From NCBI RefSeq assembly GCF_002250835.2, contig NZ_NOJY02000011.1:1-64000 (forward strand): 64,000 nt of DNA. Direction: 5' to 3'. The notes under the pieces were generated by a model, which worked only from the letters and a program-made list of their open reading frames with translations, did not search any database and was not told the DNA's origin. Source of the stretch: Romboutsia weinsteinii. Its GTDB lineage: Bacteria; Bacillota; Clostridia; Peptostreptococcales; Peptostreptococcaceae. Shown here piece after piece: positions 8,977 through 15,498 of the stretch. How positions within the stretch are numbered: the stretch's first letter is position 1; each line of letters starts with the position of its first letter. Made by a program: the position numbers and the translations under genes.

Positions 8977-10374
8977 CTATACTTCTTTTATCATAGCTGG
9001 TGATAATACATCATTAAGAGCTTCTGTCATAGTTGGATGAGCATATATTCTATCTCTTAAGTAAGTATATTTTAACTCCATATCTACAGCTAATTGTATT
9101 AAATGTATCATTTCGCTAGAGTCTTCACATATCATAGTAGCACCTAGCACTTTCTCACTATCTTTATCTATAACTATTTTTATAAAACCATCAGTTTTTC
9201 CTATTTGCTTAGCTCTTGGAATAGCCTCTGTTGCCATTTTTGCAACTAAAACATTATATCCTTTTTCTTTAGCTTCTTTTATATTTAATCCTACTCTAGA
9301 AAATGCAGGATCTAAAAATAGTGAATTTACTACATTTTTTCTATCTGTTGTTTTTCTTGATTTGTCTTTAAATAATTGATTTATTACTATACGATAGTCA
9401 TCTAGTGATATATAAGTAAATTGAGGTCCTCCATTTACATCTCCTAATGCCCATATATTTTTAGTTGTAGTTTCTAATACGTCATTTACTTTAATAAATC
9501 CTCTATTATCTAATTCTATATTAGCCTTCTCTAAACCTAATCCTTCAGTATTTGCTTTTCTACCTGTAGCAACTAAAACTATATCACTACTTAATTCTAT
9601 TTGTTCCTCTTCACCATTTTTCTTATATATTAACTTGGCTGATTTATTTTCCTCTTTTATTTCAACTATTGATACATCATTTAAAAAGCTTACATTTCTC
9701 TTTTTAAGTATGTTTACTACTTCTTCAATATCATCATTATCTTCTTTTGGAAGTATAGTACTCTGAGTATTAATAACTGTTACCTCACTACCAAATGAAG
9801 CATATATTCCTGCAAATTCAAGACCTATATATCCAGCACCAATTATAGTTAATTTCTTAGGTAATTTTTTTAATTTCATTAAAGTTTCATTTGTATAAAC
9901 TATGTTTGAGTTTTCTATACCTTTTATAGCTGGTATGTTAGGCTTTGCTCCTGTGTTTATAAATATTTTTTCGCCCTCTAATGTAATTGTTTCTCCATCT
10001 ATAGTTTTCACTTCTACAGTATTTTCACTTACAAATGAACCTTGTCCTGTAAATATAGTTATATTTTCATTACTGTTTAGCTTATTGTAGTTTGCAGCTC
10101 TTAATTTTGTTATTAATCCATCTTTCTTATCTATTGATTCTTCATATTTTGTTGCTTTTTCATTAAATTCACTTATATTTTCTCTTCTTATCATACTTGA
10201 TTGATTTTCTAATACTTTCGTTGGAATACACGCTTGATTTATACATGTTCCTCCATACATTTGTGAAGACTTTTCTATTAAAGCTACCTTTTGACCTCTA
10301 TTAGCTAAATCACCAGCTAGTGTTTTTCCACCTTTTCCAAATCCTATTACTATTGCATCAAATTTATTTATCAT
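8977..10374 (-). CDS. RclA-like pyridine nucleotide-disulfide oxidoreductase
   Basis: An FAD flavoprotein of 465 residues. It has the N-terminal FAD motif GFGKGGKTLA, the redox-active pair GGTCINQACIPTK (C-x4-C), the NAD(P)-binding IIGAGYIGLEFA, and the C-terminal dimer domain with HPTMTE. The segments FGKGGKTLA, GEKIFINTGA and FTYISLDDYRIV resemble E. coli RclA (reactive chlorine resistance) more than lipoamide dehydrogenase, by memory. No lipoamide enzyme complex genes are nearby. An upstream ATG at 10395 lies before AGGAAGG, so ATG 10374 is the likely start. The promoter carries the shared box at 10444-10465. Confidence 0.82.
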   Translation of the reverse strand: MINKFDAIVIGFGKGGKTLAGDLANRGQKVALIEKSSQMYGGTCINQACIPTKVLENQSSMIRRENISEFNEKATKYEESIDKKDGLITKLRAANYNKLNSNENITIFTGQGSFVSENTVEVKTIDGETITLEGEKIFINTGAKPNIPAIKGIENSNIVYTNETLMKLKKLPKKLTIIGAGYIGLEFAGIYASFGSEVTVINTQSTILPKEDNDDIEEVVNILKKRNVSFLNDVSIVEIKEENKSAKLIYKKNGEEEQIELSSDIVLVATGRKANTEGLGLEKANIELDNRGFIKVNDVLETTTKNIWALGDVNGGPQFTYISLDDYRIVINQLFKDKSRKTTDRKNVVNSLFLDPAFSRVGLNIKEAKEKGYNVLVAKMATEAIPRAKQIGKTDGFIKIVIDKDSEKVLGATMICEDSSEMIHLIQLAVDMELKYTYLRDRIYAHPTMTEALNDVLSPAMIKEV

Positions 10375-10416
10375 ATTATATACCTTCCTATTCATTTTAT
10401 TCTATTTTATATCTAT

Positions 10417-10444
10417 AGTATATGGATAATTTAAGATAATTGAA
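10417..10444 (-). promoter_or_regulatory. Predicted promoter of the rclA-like gene
   Basis: Minus strand TTCAAT (-35, 10439-10444), 16-bp spacer, TATACT (-10, 10417-10422). The -35 abuts the conserved box at 10444-10465. Confidence 0.6.
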
Positions 10445-10465
10445 ATTAGGCACTTTTTAGTAACC
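10444..10465 (-). promoter_or_regulatory. Candidate redox operator, box 1 of 4
   Basis: The minus strand reads GGTTACTAAAAAGTGCC followed by TAATT. The core TACTAAAAAGTG is close to the TACT-N4-AGTA half-site layout of HxlR-family redox repressors. The same box precedes three other units at 12436, 12581 and 13141. Confidence 0.55.
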
Positions 10466-10484
10466 TGGTAATTTTTGAATAAAT

Positions 10485-10526
10485 AAAAGCTGCTACACTA
10501 TAAATTTTTACAGTATAACAGCTTTT
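10485..10526 (-). terminator. Terminator after the thioredoxin reductase gene
   Basis: Stem AAAAGCTG (10485-10492) with CAGCTTTT (10519-10526), extended inward in the minus RNA with wobble pairs. It lies 12 bp beyond the stop of the reductase gene. Confidence 0.7.
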
Positions 10527-10537
10527 GAGGTTAAAAT

Positions 10538-11431
10538 TTATAAACTTTTTACTTCACTAGACATCATTTTTTCTCTTATTCTTTTCTTATCTAAGTAAGA
10601 AATTGCACTAGAAACTGCTATTTGACCTTGTCCTGCTGATTTTAAGTATTGATATGGCTTACCAGCACAATCTCCTGCTACATATAATCCTTCTATATTA
10701 GTGTTCATATCTTTATCGCATTTTATATGTGGTCCTTCTACTTCCACTCCTGGAACCATATACTTTGGTGAAACACTATCTTTTATAACGAATATACCTT
10801 CTACATATAGCTCTTGATTTTTTAATACTAATTTATTAGCTAATCTATCCCCTTTTATTTCCGTAGGTCTATCTTCAATTATAGTTATATCATCATTAAG
10901 CTGACTCTCTAATTTATACATAGGTATATAATAAACCTTACTTGCTATTTCACTTAGGAAGTTTGCTTCTTCTTCTGCTTCATGATTATATCCTATAATT
11001 GCAACAATTTTATTTCTATATAGCATAGCATCACATGTTGCACAGTATCCTACACCTTTACCTAAATACTCTTCTTCCCCTTTAAGCATCTTACCATACT
11101 CTACACCTGTTGCCATTACTACTGTAGTTGCTTCATACATATCATCACCACTAACGATTGTAAAGTGTTCTCCCATGCTATATACATTATTTACTCTTTT
11201 TTCTATGATTTTTATATCCATACTTTCAATATGCGATTTAAATTTATCCTTTAATTCTTTTCCACTTAAACTTTCAATTCCTAAATAGTTATCTATTGAT
11301 GGTGCTTTTACTAATTTTGAACTCATATCACTACTTCCAAAAACTAGTATATTTTTATTTCTGATTCTAGCATTTATTGAAGCTGCTAATCCTGCTGGTC
11401 CACTTCCTATTATAGCTATATCATATCTCAT
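10538..11431 (-). CDS. Thioredoxin reductase-like flavoprotein lacking the NADPH motif (FFTR-like)
   Basis: A 297-residue flavoprotein of the low-molecular-weight thioredoxin reductase fold. The FAD motif GSGPAGLAA is at 9-17 and the redox pair CATC at C130/C133. The second FAD motif is GLYVAGDC. Where NADPH-dependent enzymes have GGGxSA, this one reads IGYNHEA (146-152), and no HRRxxxR motif is seen. That pattern is described for clostridial ferredoxin-dependent flavin thioredoxin reductases. It probably reduces the thioredoxin encoded at 12639, with ferredoxin rather than NADPH as donor. It is co-transcribed with the DUF2156 gene 30 bp upstream. Confidence 0.8.
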   Translation of the reverse strand: MRYDIAIIGSGPAGLAASINARIRNKNILVFGSSDMSSKLVKAPSIDNYLGIESLSGKELKDKFKSHIESMDIKIIEKRVNNVYSMGEHFTIVSGDDMYEATTVVMATGVEYGKMLKGEEEYLGKGVGYCATCDAMLYRNKIVAIIGYNHEAEEEANFLSEIASKVYYIPMYKLESQLNDDITIIEDRPTEIKGDRLANKLVLKNQELYVEGIFVIKDSVSPKYMVPGVEVEGPHIKCDKDMNTNIEGLYVAGDCAGKPYQYLKSAGQGQIAVSSAISYLDKKRIREKMMSSEVKSL

Positions 11432-11461
11432 TTTATATTGCCTCTTTCTTTTTATATTTTA

Positions 11462-12352
11462 TTAAAGCTCTTCAACTATATATTTCTCTACAAACTTCAC
11501 TGGATGATATGATAACTTAGCTTCTCTAAGTCCTTCTATACCCAAGTCATCTTCTCTATTTATAAACTCTACATCTTTAAACTCATTTACTAACAACTGT
11601 TGATTTATATATTGATATAGCCCTCTTATATTAAAATTAGCTTTTTCTATGTGTATTACCGCCATATTGTCAGTTAACATTTCACCGATAGAAAATGACT
11701 GTAATTTATCATCAACATAAATTCCACCAATTTTAATTTTACTTTTTAAGTGCTTATAATTTTTGAAAACCCTATCTATTGCCGTGTTTTCAACTTTTAT
11801 ATCTTCATCTATTTCTTTATTAGAAGTCCAACTATTCAATAAATCCCTGCATTCATCAAAACTGTCTTCTCCTAATGCCTTGTATCTAAATCTACCTTCA
11901 TACTCTTTAAAGAAATAATTTAAGTGATTCCTTTTTTTACTATTTTTTCTTCCAGCTAAACTTCTTAAGATTTCACCTTCATATACATAGTCAAAGCTAT
12001 CTCTATCTTCTATATATTTAAATTTGTCTATATATCTACCTTCTAAATAACTTTTAAATTCTTTTGTTATAGCTCTCATGTTAATTGATTGATTTATAGA
12101 TTCAAAATAATTAAATATAAATTCCATAGCATAATCTATATTTAAAGTATCTGTTAGAGGTTGTATGAAGAAGTATTTGTCTTCATTTTTTCCTATAATT
12201 ACAATAAATTTATCATCATGATAATATTTTAAGTTGTATAAATCCTTCCACATATATAAAGTTGTAAAGCTATATTCACAAGCTTCATAATCTACTAATC
12301 CTAAATATTCATCTATTAGCTTCTTTGAAGCTACATCTATATCTTTAAACAT
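11462..12352 (-). CDS. DUF2156 domain protein (phosphatidylglycerol lysyltransferase C-terminal-like)
   Basis: A 296-residue soluble protein with the double GNAT-like DUF2156 architecture. Typical elements are an aromatic N-terminal half (EYSFTTLYMWKDLY), the basic central segment LAGRKNSKKRNHLNYFFKEY, and the C-terminal block FINREDDLGIEGLREAKLSY. The fold is shared with the catalytic domain of MprF-type aminoacyl-phosphatidylglycerol synthases, but there is no membrane domain and the substrate is unknown. A GTG lies at 12361 within the ribosome binding site, so ATG 12352 is preferred. It heads the operon with the thioredoxin reductase and has the box-2 promoter. Confidence 0.8.
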   Translation of the reverse strand: MFKDIDVASKKLIDEYLGLVDYEACEYSFTTLYMWKDLYNLKYYHDDKFIVIIGKNEDKYFFIQPLTDTLNIDYAMEFIFNYFESINQSINMRAITKEFKSYLEGRYIDKFKYIEDRDSFDYVYEGEILRSLAGRKNSKKRNHLNYFFKEYEGRFRYKALGEDSFDECRDLLNSWTSNKEIDEDIKVENTAIDRVFKNYKHLKSKIKIGGIYVDDKLQSFSIGEMLTDNMAVIHIEKANFNIRGLYQYINQQLLVNEFKDVEFINREDDLGIEGLREAKLSYHPVKFVEKYIVEEL

Positions 12353-12411
12353 AATATTCACCTTTCTAAAATCGAAACTTTCCTTAATCTAGGTTGCTAC
12401 TTGTACTGTTT

Positions 12412-12440
12412 AATATATCAATACTATGTTCTTAACTCAA
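12412..12440 (-). promoter_or_regulatory. Predicted promoter of the DUF2156-reductase operon
   Basis: Minus strand TTGAGT (-35, 12435-12440), exact 17-bp spacer, TATATT (-10, 12412-12417). The -35 is the downstream edge of box 2. Confidence 0.75.
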
Positions 12441-12460
12441 TTAGGCACTTTTTTGTAACC
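12436..12460 (-). promoter_or_regulatory. Candidate redox operator, box 2 of 4
   Basis: The minus strand reads GGTTACAAAAAAGTGCC then TAATTGAG. It is identical to box 4 over 25 bases and overlaps the -35 element of the downstream promoter. Confidence 0.6.
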
Positions 12461-12464
12461 CTTA

Positions 12465-12572
12465 TTATTTTTTCGTATTAATTTTATTAAAAGACTTAGC
12501 AACTACGATAGTAGATGTCATACTTCCATTAACATTAAACATTGTACGTCCCATATCTAATATAGCAAGAAA
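12465..12572 (-). pseudogene. C-terminal remnant of a dicarboxylate/amino acid:cation symporter
   Basis: An open frame of about 35 codons without a proper start ends at the TAA 12465-12467. It reads ILDMGRTMFNVNGSM followed by TSTIVVAKS. This matches the conserved last helix region of DAACS/GltP-DctA symporters (LDMGRTxxNVTGD, VVAK). Only the extreme C-terminus remains, truncated at box 3. Confidence 0.65.
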
Positions 12573-12580
12573 AAAAGTAC

Positions 12581-12605
12581 CTCAATTAGGCACTTTTTTT
12601 GTAGC
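12581..12605 (-). promoter_or_regulatory. Candidate redox operator, box 3 of 4
   Basis: The minus strand reads GCTACAAAAAAAGTGCC then TAATTGAG. Its possible -10 (TATATT) is only 15 bp from TTGAGG. With AAGTACCT at 12576-12583 it also forms a short inverted repeat with T-runs on both sides, so it may double as the trxA terminator. Confidence 0.5.
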
Positions 12606-12638
12606 TTCTATCTACTTTTAACAATATTTAATATTATT

Positions 12639-12956
12639 TTATAAATATTGTTCTACTTTATCTTTTAAATTCTTCTTAGGTATGAACCCTACTAATCTAT
12701 CCACTTCTTTTCCATCTTTAAATACGATAACAGTCGGAACTGTATTTACTGCAAACTTTTGAGCTAATTCCATACTTTGATCTATATCAACCTTTAAGAA
12801 CTCTGTTTTTTCTTTCATCTCTTCGCCCAATGAATTATATACTGGTGATAACATTTTACAAGGTCCACACCATGTTGCAAAGAAATCTACTACAACCGTT
12901 CCTTGTTTATTTTCTACTTCACTTATAAATTCATTTGTGTTTACTATTCTTGACAT
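12639..12956 (-). CDS. trxA: Thioredoxin
   Basis: A 105-residue classical thioredoxin with active site WCGPC (C30/C33), the preceding FFAT strand, the buried Asp of KVDID, and the cis-proline loop TVPT. It is a cytoplasmic protein disulfide reductant. Likely electron donor is the flavoprotein at 10538; likely clients include the CcdA-TlpA relay. The ribosome binding site GGGAGAC precedes the ATG. Its promoter carries box 4. Confidence 0.96.
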   Translation of the reverse strand: MSRIVNTNEFISEVENKQGTVVVDFFATWCGPCKMLSPVYNSLGEEMKEKTEFLKVDIDQSMELAQKFAVNTVPTVIVFKDGKEVDRLVGFIPKKNLKDKVEQYL

Positions 12957-12977
12957 ATTTTTAGTCTCCCTTTTATT

Positions 12978-13130
12978 TTAGTAGTATAATTTTTCTTTAC
13001 TTATATAGCAGTAATAGCTCTTTTCATTAGTTTCTATTGTTAATGATTCATCATTTATAATTATTTCATTTATACTTGCATCTTCAACTTCACATACTGT
13101 ATATTCTTCTGAATTTAATATAACATGCAT
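12978..13130 (-). CDS. Possible 50-residue ORF upstream of trxA
   Basis: The frame opens at ATG 13130 (MHVILNSEEYTVCEVED) and ends at TAA 12978, 21 bp before the trxA start. The peptide is acidic with three Cys and reads like real coding sequence. Against it, there is no clear ribosome binding site, and the ATG lies upstream of the start point expected from the promoter at 13117-13145. It may be a remnant, or transcribed from elsewhere. No family recognised. Confidence 0.3.
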   Translation of the reverse strand: MHVILNSEEYTVCEVEDASINEIIINDESLTIETNEKSYYCYISKEKLYY

Positions 13131-13145
13131 AATTTTCACTCTCAA
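13117..13145 (-). promoter_or_regulatory. Predicted trxA promoter
   Basis: Minus strand TTGAGA (-35, 13140-13145), exact 17-bp spacer, TATATT (-10, 13117-13122). The geometry and box position match the promoter at 12412-12440. Confidence 0.72.
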
Positions 13146-13165
13146 TTAGGCACTTTTTTGTAACC
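13141..13165 (-). promoter_or_regulatory. Candidate redox operator, box 4 of 4
   Basis: The minus strand reads GGTTACAAAAAAGTGCC then TAATTGAG, identical to box 2, overlapping the -35 of the trxA promoter. Confidence 0.6.
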
Positions 13166-13186
13166 AGCTTAAATACATTTGTGTAC

Positions 13187-13230
13187 AAAAAAAGAGTATA
13201 GGGGTTTATTAGATTAAACTCCTATACTCT
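13187..13230 (-). terminator. Terminator after the lipoprotein hydrolase gene
   Basis: Stem AGAGTATAGG.GTTTA (13193-13208 and 13215-13230) with one internal mismatch. The minus-strand RNA ends in a run of seven U. It lies 50 bp after the stop at 13281. Confidence 0.8.
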
Positions 13231-13280
13231 CTATAAATAATCTTTATACTTATCCGTAAAACCCATTGTATTTTAAATGT

Positions 13281-14612
13281 TTATTTATTTATCCAACTTG
13301 AAATATCTAAAATTACAGCATCATCCACATTTCCTTTAATATCGTACTCTGTTGTATCTCTTTTTCCATTGCTTTTCATAAATAAATGATTTAATTTTGG
13401 ATATAACTTAAATTCTGCATTATCTTTTCCAGTACACAATTCTTGCCACTGTTTATAGTCAACATCTGCATATACTTGGAAGTCGTCTTCACCTTGCAAG
13501 AATAACATTGGTATTGATAACTCTTTTAATATTTCAGAAGTATTTATATTATTTAGACTAATCCAATACTCACTATTCATACCAAGTATAACTTGAGATT
13601 TATCTTCTTCTTTTAAATTCTTAACTTTATCAACTTCAGCTTTAACTTGCTTCATAAGTTCTGCCTTTTGAGCATCACTTTTGTCAGTCATTGCATTTAC
13701 CACGTCGTTATTTTGATCATATATAATATCTTCTAGTTTTCTAGGGCTACCTGCTAAAGATATTATTCCACTAACTTGTTTATTTTCTTTAGCTATCTCT
13801 GGAGCAAGCATTCCTCCTAGACTATGACCAAGTAAAAATATTTTTTCATTGTTTAAGCTTAAATTATTATAAGCTAATTCGATTGCTAAACTTGCATCAT
13901 TTATAACTTCATCCTGAATAGTTGCATCTTTAGACGCTGTTTCTGGATATTGATAGTAACGCTTATTGTATCTTATGGATGCAATTCCATTTTCAGCTAA
14001 ACCATGTGCTATATCTTTGAAAGGCTTATTAGCTACAGATCCAATAGTTTCATCCATATCACTTTGACCAGAACCTTGAACCATTATTACTACAGGTGGC
14101 TTTTCAGTACCCTTAGGTAGTGTTAATATTCCATCTAATTTATTATCACCATTACCTATATGTATCTCTTGTTCTTCGAGTTTTTCATTTGAAGATAATT
14201 CTCCTTTTATAGGTGAATAGTTTAATAATAAGCTTGACACATTATTATTTGAATCATACGATAGTGTAAGTTTTAATCCATTTAACTCATATTTAAGAAT
14301 TACATCTATAGTAGCTATGTTATTTTGTTCATTATAAGATACATCACTAATGCCCTCATATTTACCTATATTTTTTATTACACTATCCCAAGTTTCCTTC
14401 ATAGTATCTTCGTTAAGCTTCTTTTTAATATCGTTTGAAAAGTTTGAAACAATATTAGAAAATTCACCATTAGCCATTTCCTCTGCATACTGCTTACTTA
14501 AATTAGTTAACTTATCTTCATCAAAACTAACTTCAGTAGGTGAGCTACATCCAAACATGAATAAACTAGCCATAACACTCATCATTATAAAAATAAATCT
14601 TTTTCTTTTCAC
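13281..14612 (-). CDS. Secreted alpha/beta hydrolase lipoprotein with N-terminal DUF3887-like domain
   Basis: A 443-residue exported lipoprotein with lipobox LFMFGCSS (C22). Residues about 30-135 form a small helical/beta domain like DUF3887, often found before serine hydrolases. Residues about 150-443 are an alpha/beta hydrolase with oxyanion region MVQGSGQSD, nucleophile elbow LGHSLGG (S264), acid near GEDDFQ, and a C-terminal His in NHLFM. It is probably an extracellular esterase or peptidase-like enzyme with unknown substrate. It is a single-gene unit. Confidence 0.85.
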   Translation of the reverse strand: MKRKRFIFIMMSVMASLFMFGCSSPTEVSFDEDKLTNLSKQYAEEMANGEFSNIVSNFSNDIKKKLNEDTMKETWDSVIKNIGKYEGISDVSYNEQNNIATIDVILKYELNGLKLTLSYDSNNNVSSLLLNYSPIKGELSSNEKLEEQEIHIGNGDNKLDGILTLPKGTEKPPVVIMVQGSGQSDMDETIGSVANKPFKDIAHGLAENGIASIRYNKRYYQYPETASKDATIQDEVINDASLAIELAYNNLSLNNEKIFLLGHSLGGMLAPEIAKENKQVSGIISLAGSPRKLEDIIYDQNNDVVNAMTDKSDAQKAELMKQVKAEVDKVKNLKEEDKSQVILGMNSEYWISLNNINTSEILKELSIPMLFLQGEDDFQVYADVDYKQWQELCTGKDNAEFKLYPKLNHLFMKSNGKRDTTEYDIKGNVDDAVILDISSWINK

Positions 14613-15498
14613 AATATCACCTCTTAAACCTCTTTAAATTTATGTACTTTATATGTTTAAAATATCATATTTTATTTTAAAATTCTTAGAGTTGGCATGT
14701 AATACAGATTTGATTACATAAGATACAGATTAAGTTTTTAATTTTGACCAGTAATGTATAAAACAAGTACGAGTAAAAGTTAAGAGTAATGCACTTTATA
14801 TAAATAACTTGAGTCAATGCTATAATAAAATAATTCACCAATCCGTTATATATTAATATTATTTAACGGATATAATATATCAGATTTCTCGCAAAGAAAA
14901 AGCACTGATTTGATAGCCTATGCCTTCAAATTCAGTGCTTTTCCAAGGAGTAATGTTAATTACATCCTTATCCTCTTTTGACTTTTATTAAATATAGTTT
15001 GCGAGTTAGCTACAACTCTAACCTTTGGGTGTTAGACTAAGGCTAATCGCACTCTAGTAGAATGAGGGAATCTAGTAGATTCATTATATTTAATATGATA
15101 TCTTTTCAAATATCTAGCCACCATCACTTCCAAAGATTCTACCAAAAGGTAAGATATTATCTAGCTTTTGTGTAGTAAGTGTGGCTTGATAGTTAACCTT
15201 GATTAACTATCTGATTATATATTAACCATCCTTATAGAATATATTCATATTTTTAAATTGGAAATATTTATCCATTCTCTACTATCTATTTTTTCATATC
15301 ATTATTCATTTTATCACCTATGTATCATTTAGTACACACATTCTGAATGAGTCATAATCTTAATAAGCCCATAAATAATTAGAATCTCTTAATAATAAAA
15401 ATTTAATTATATAAATCCTATTTTTTTACAAATTCCTACATATACAATCTGATATTATCATAAAGGGCTTTATTTTTACTAATTAGGAGGTCATTTTT
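14613..15498. other. 886-bp gene-free region holding a cluster of stem-loops
   Basis: There is no convincing ORF. Between about 14838 and 15220 nearly every stretch can fold: ATCCGTT/AACGGAT (14842-14872 area), AAAAGCACTGA with TCAGTGCTTTT (14898-14943), CTCGCAAA (14888-14895) with TTTGCGAG (14998-15005), TTAGC..TCTAAC with GTTAGA..GCTAA (15006-15046), and GATAGTTAA with TTAACTATC (15188-15212). The flanks (14640-14830, 15230-15490) are plain A/T-rich DNA. I cannot assign it to tmRNA, RNase P, SRP RNA, group I or II introns or a riboswitch class I know. Confidence 0.5.
14898..14943 (-). terminator. Strong hairpin, terminator-like on the minus strand
   Basis: Stem AAAAGCACTGA/TCAGTGCTTTT continues to TTTG/CAAA around a 14-nt loop. 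The minus-strand tail is CTTTTTCTTTG. No annotated gene ends here, so it may end an unannotated minus-strand RNA or form part of the structured region. Confidence 0.5.

Noticed and set aside
8977-10374. Initial call as dihydrolipoamide dehydrogenase
   Set aside because: No 2-oxoacid dehydrogenase genes are near, and the FGKGGKTLA and FTYISLDDYRIV segments fit RclA-like proteins better.
14896-15000. Minus-strand frame reading VINITPWKSTEFEGIGYQIS
   Set aside because: It has no start codon and coincides with both arms of the strong hairpin at 14898-14943, so RNA structure is the simpler reading.
14838-15220. Structured region tested by eye as tmRNA, RNase P RNA, T-box, lysine or cobalamin riboswitch
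   Set aside because: None of the invariant motifs (tRNA-like ends, GAGGAAAGTC, AGGGTGG T-box, B12 box) can be found on either strand.
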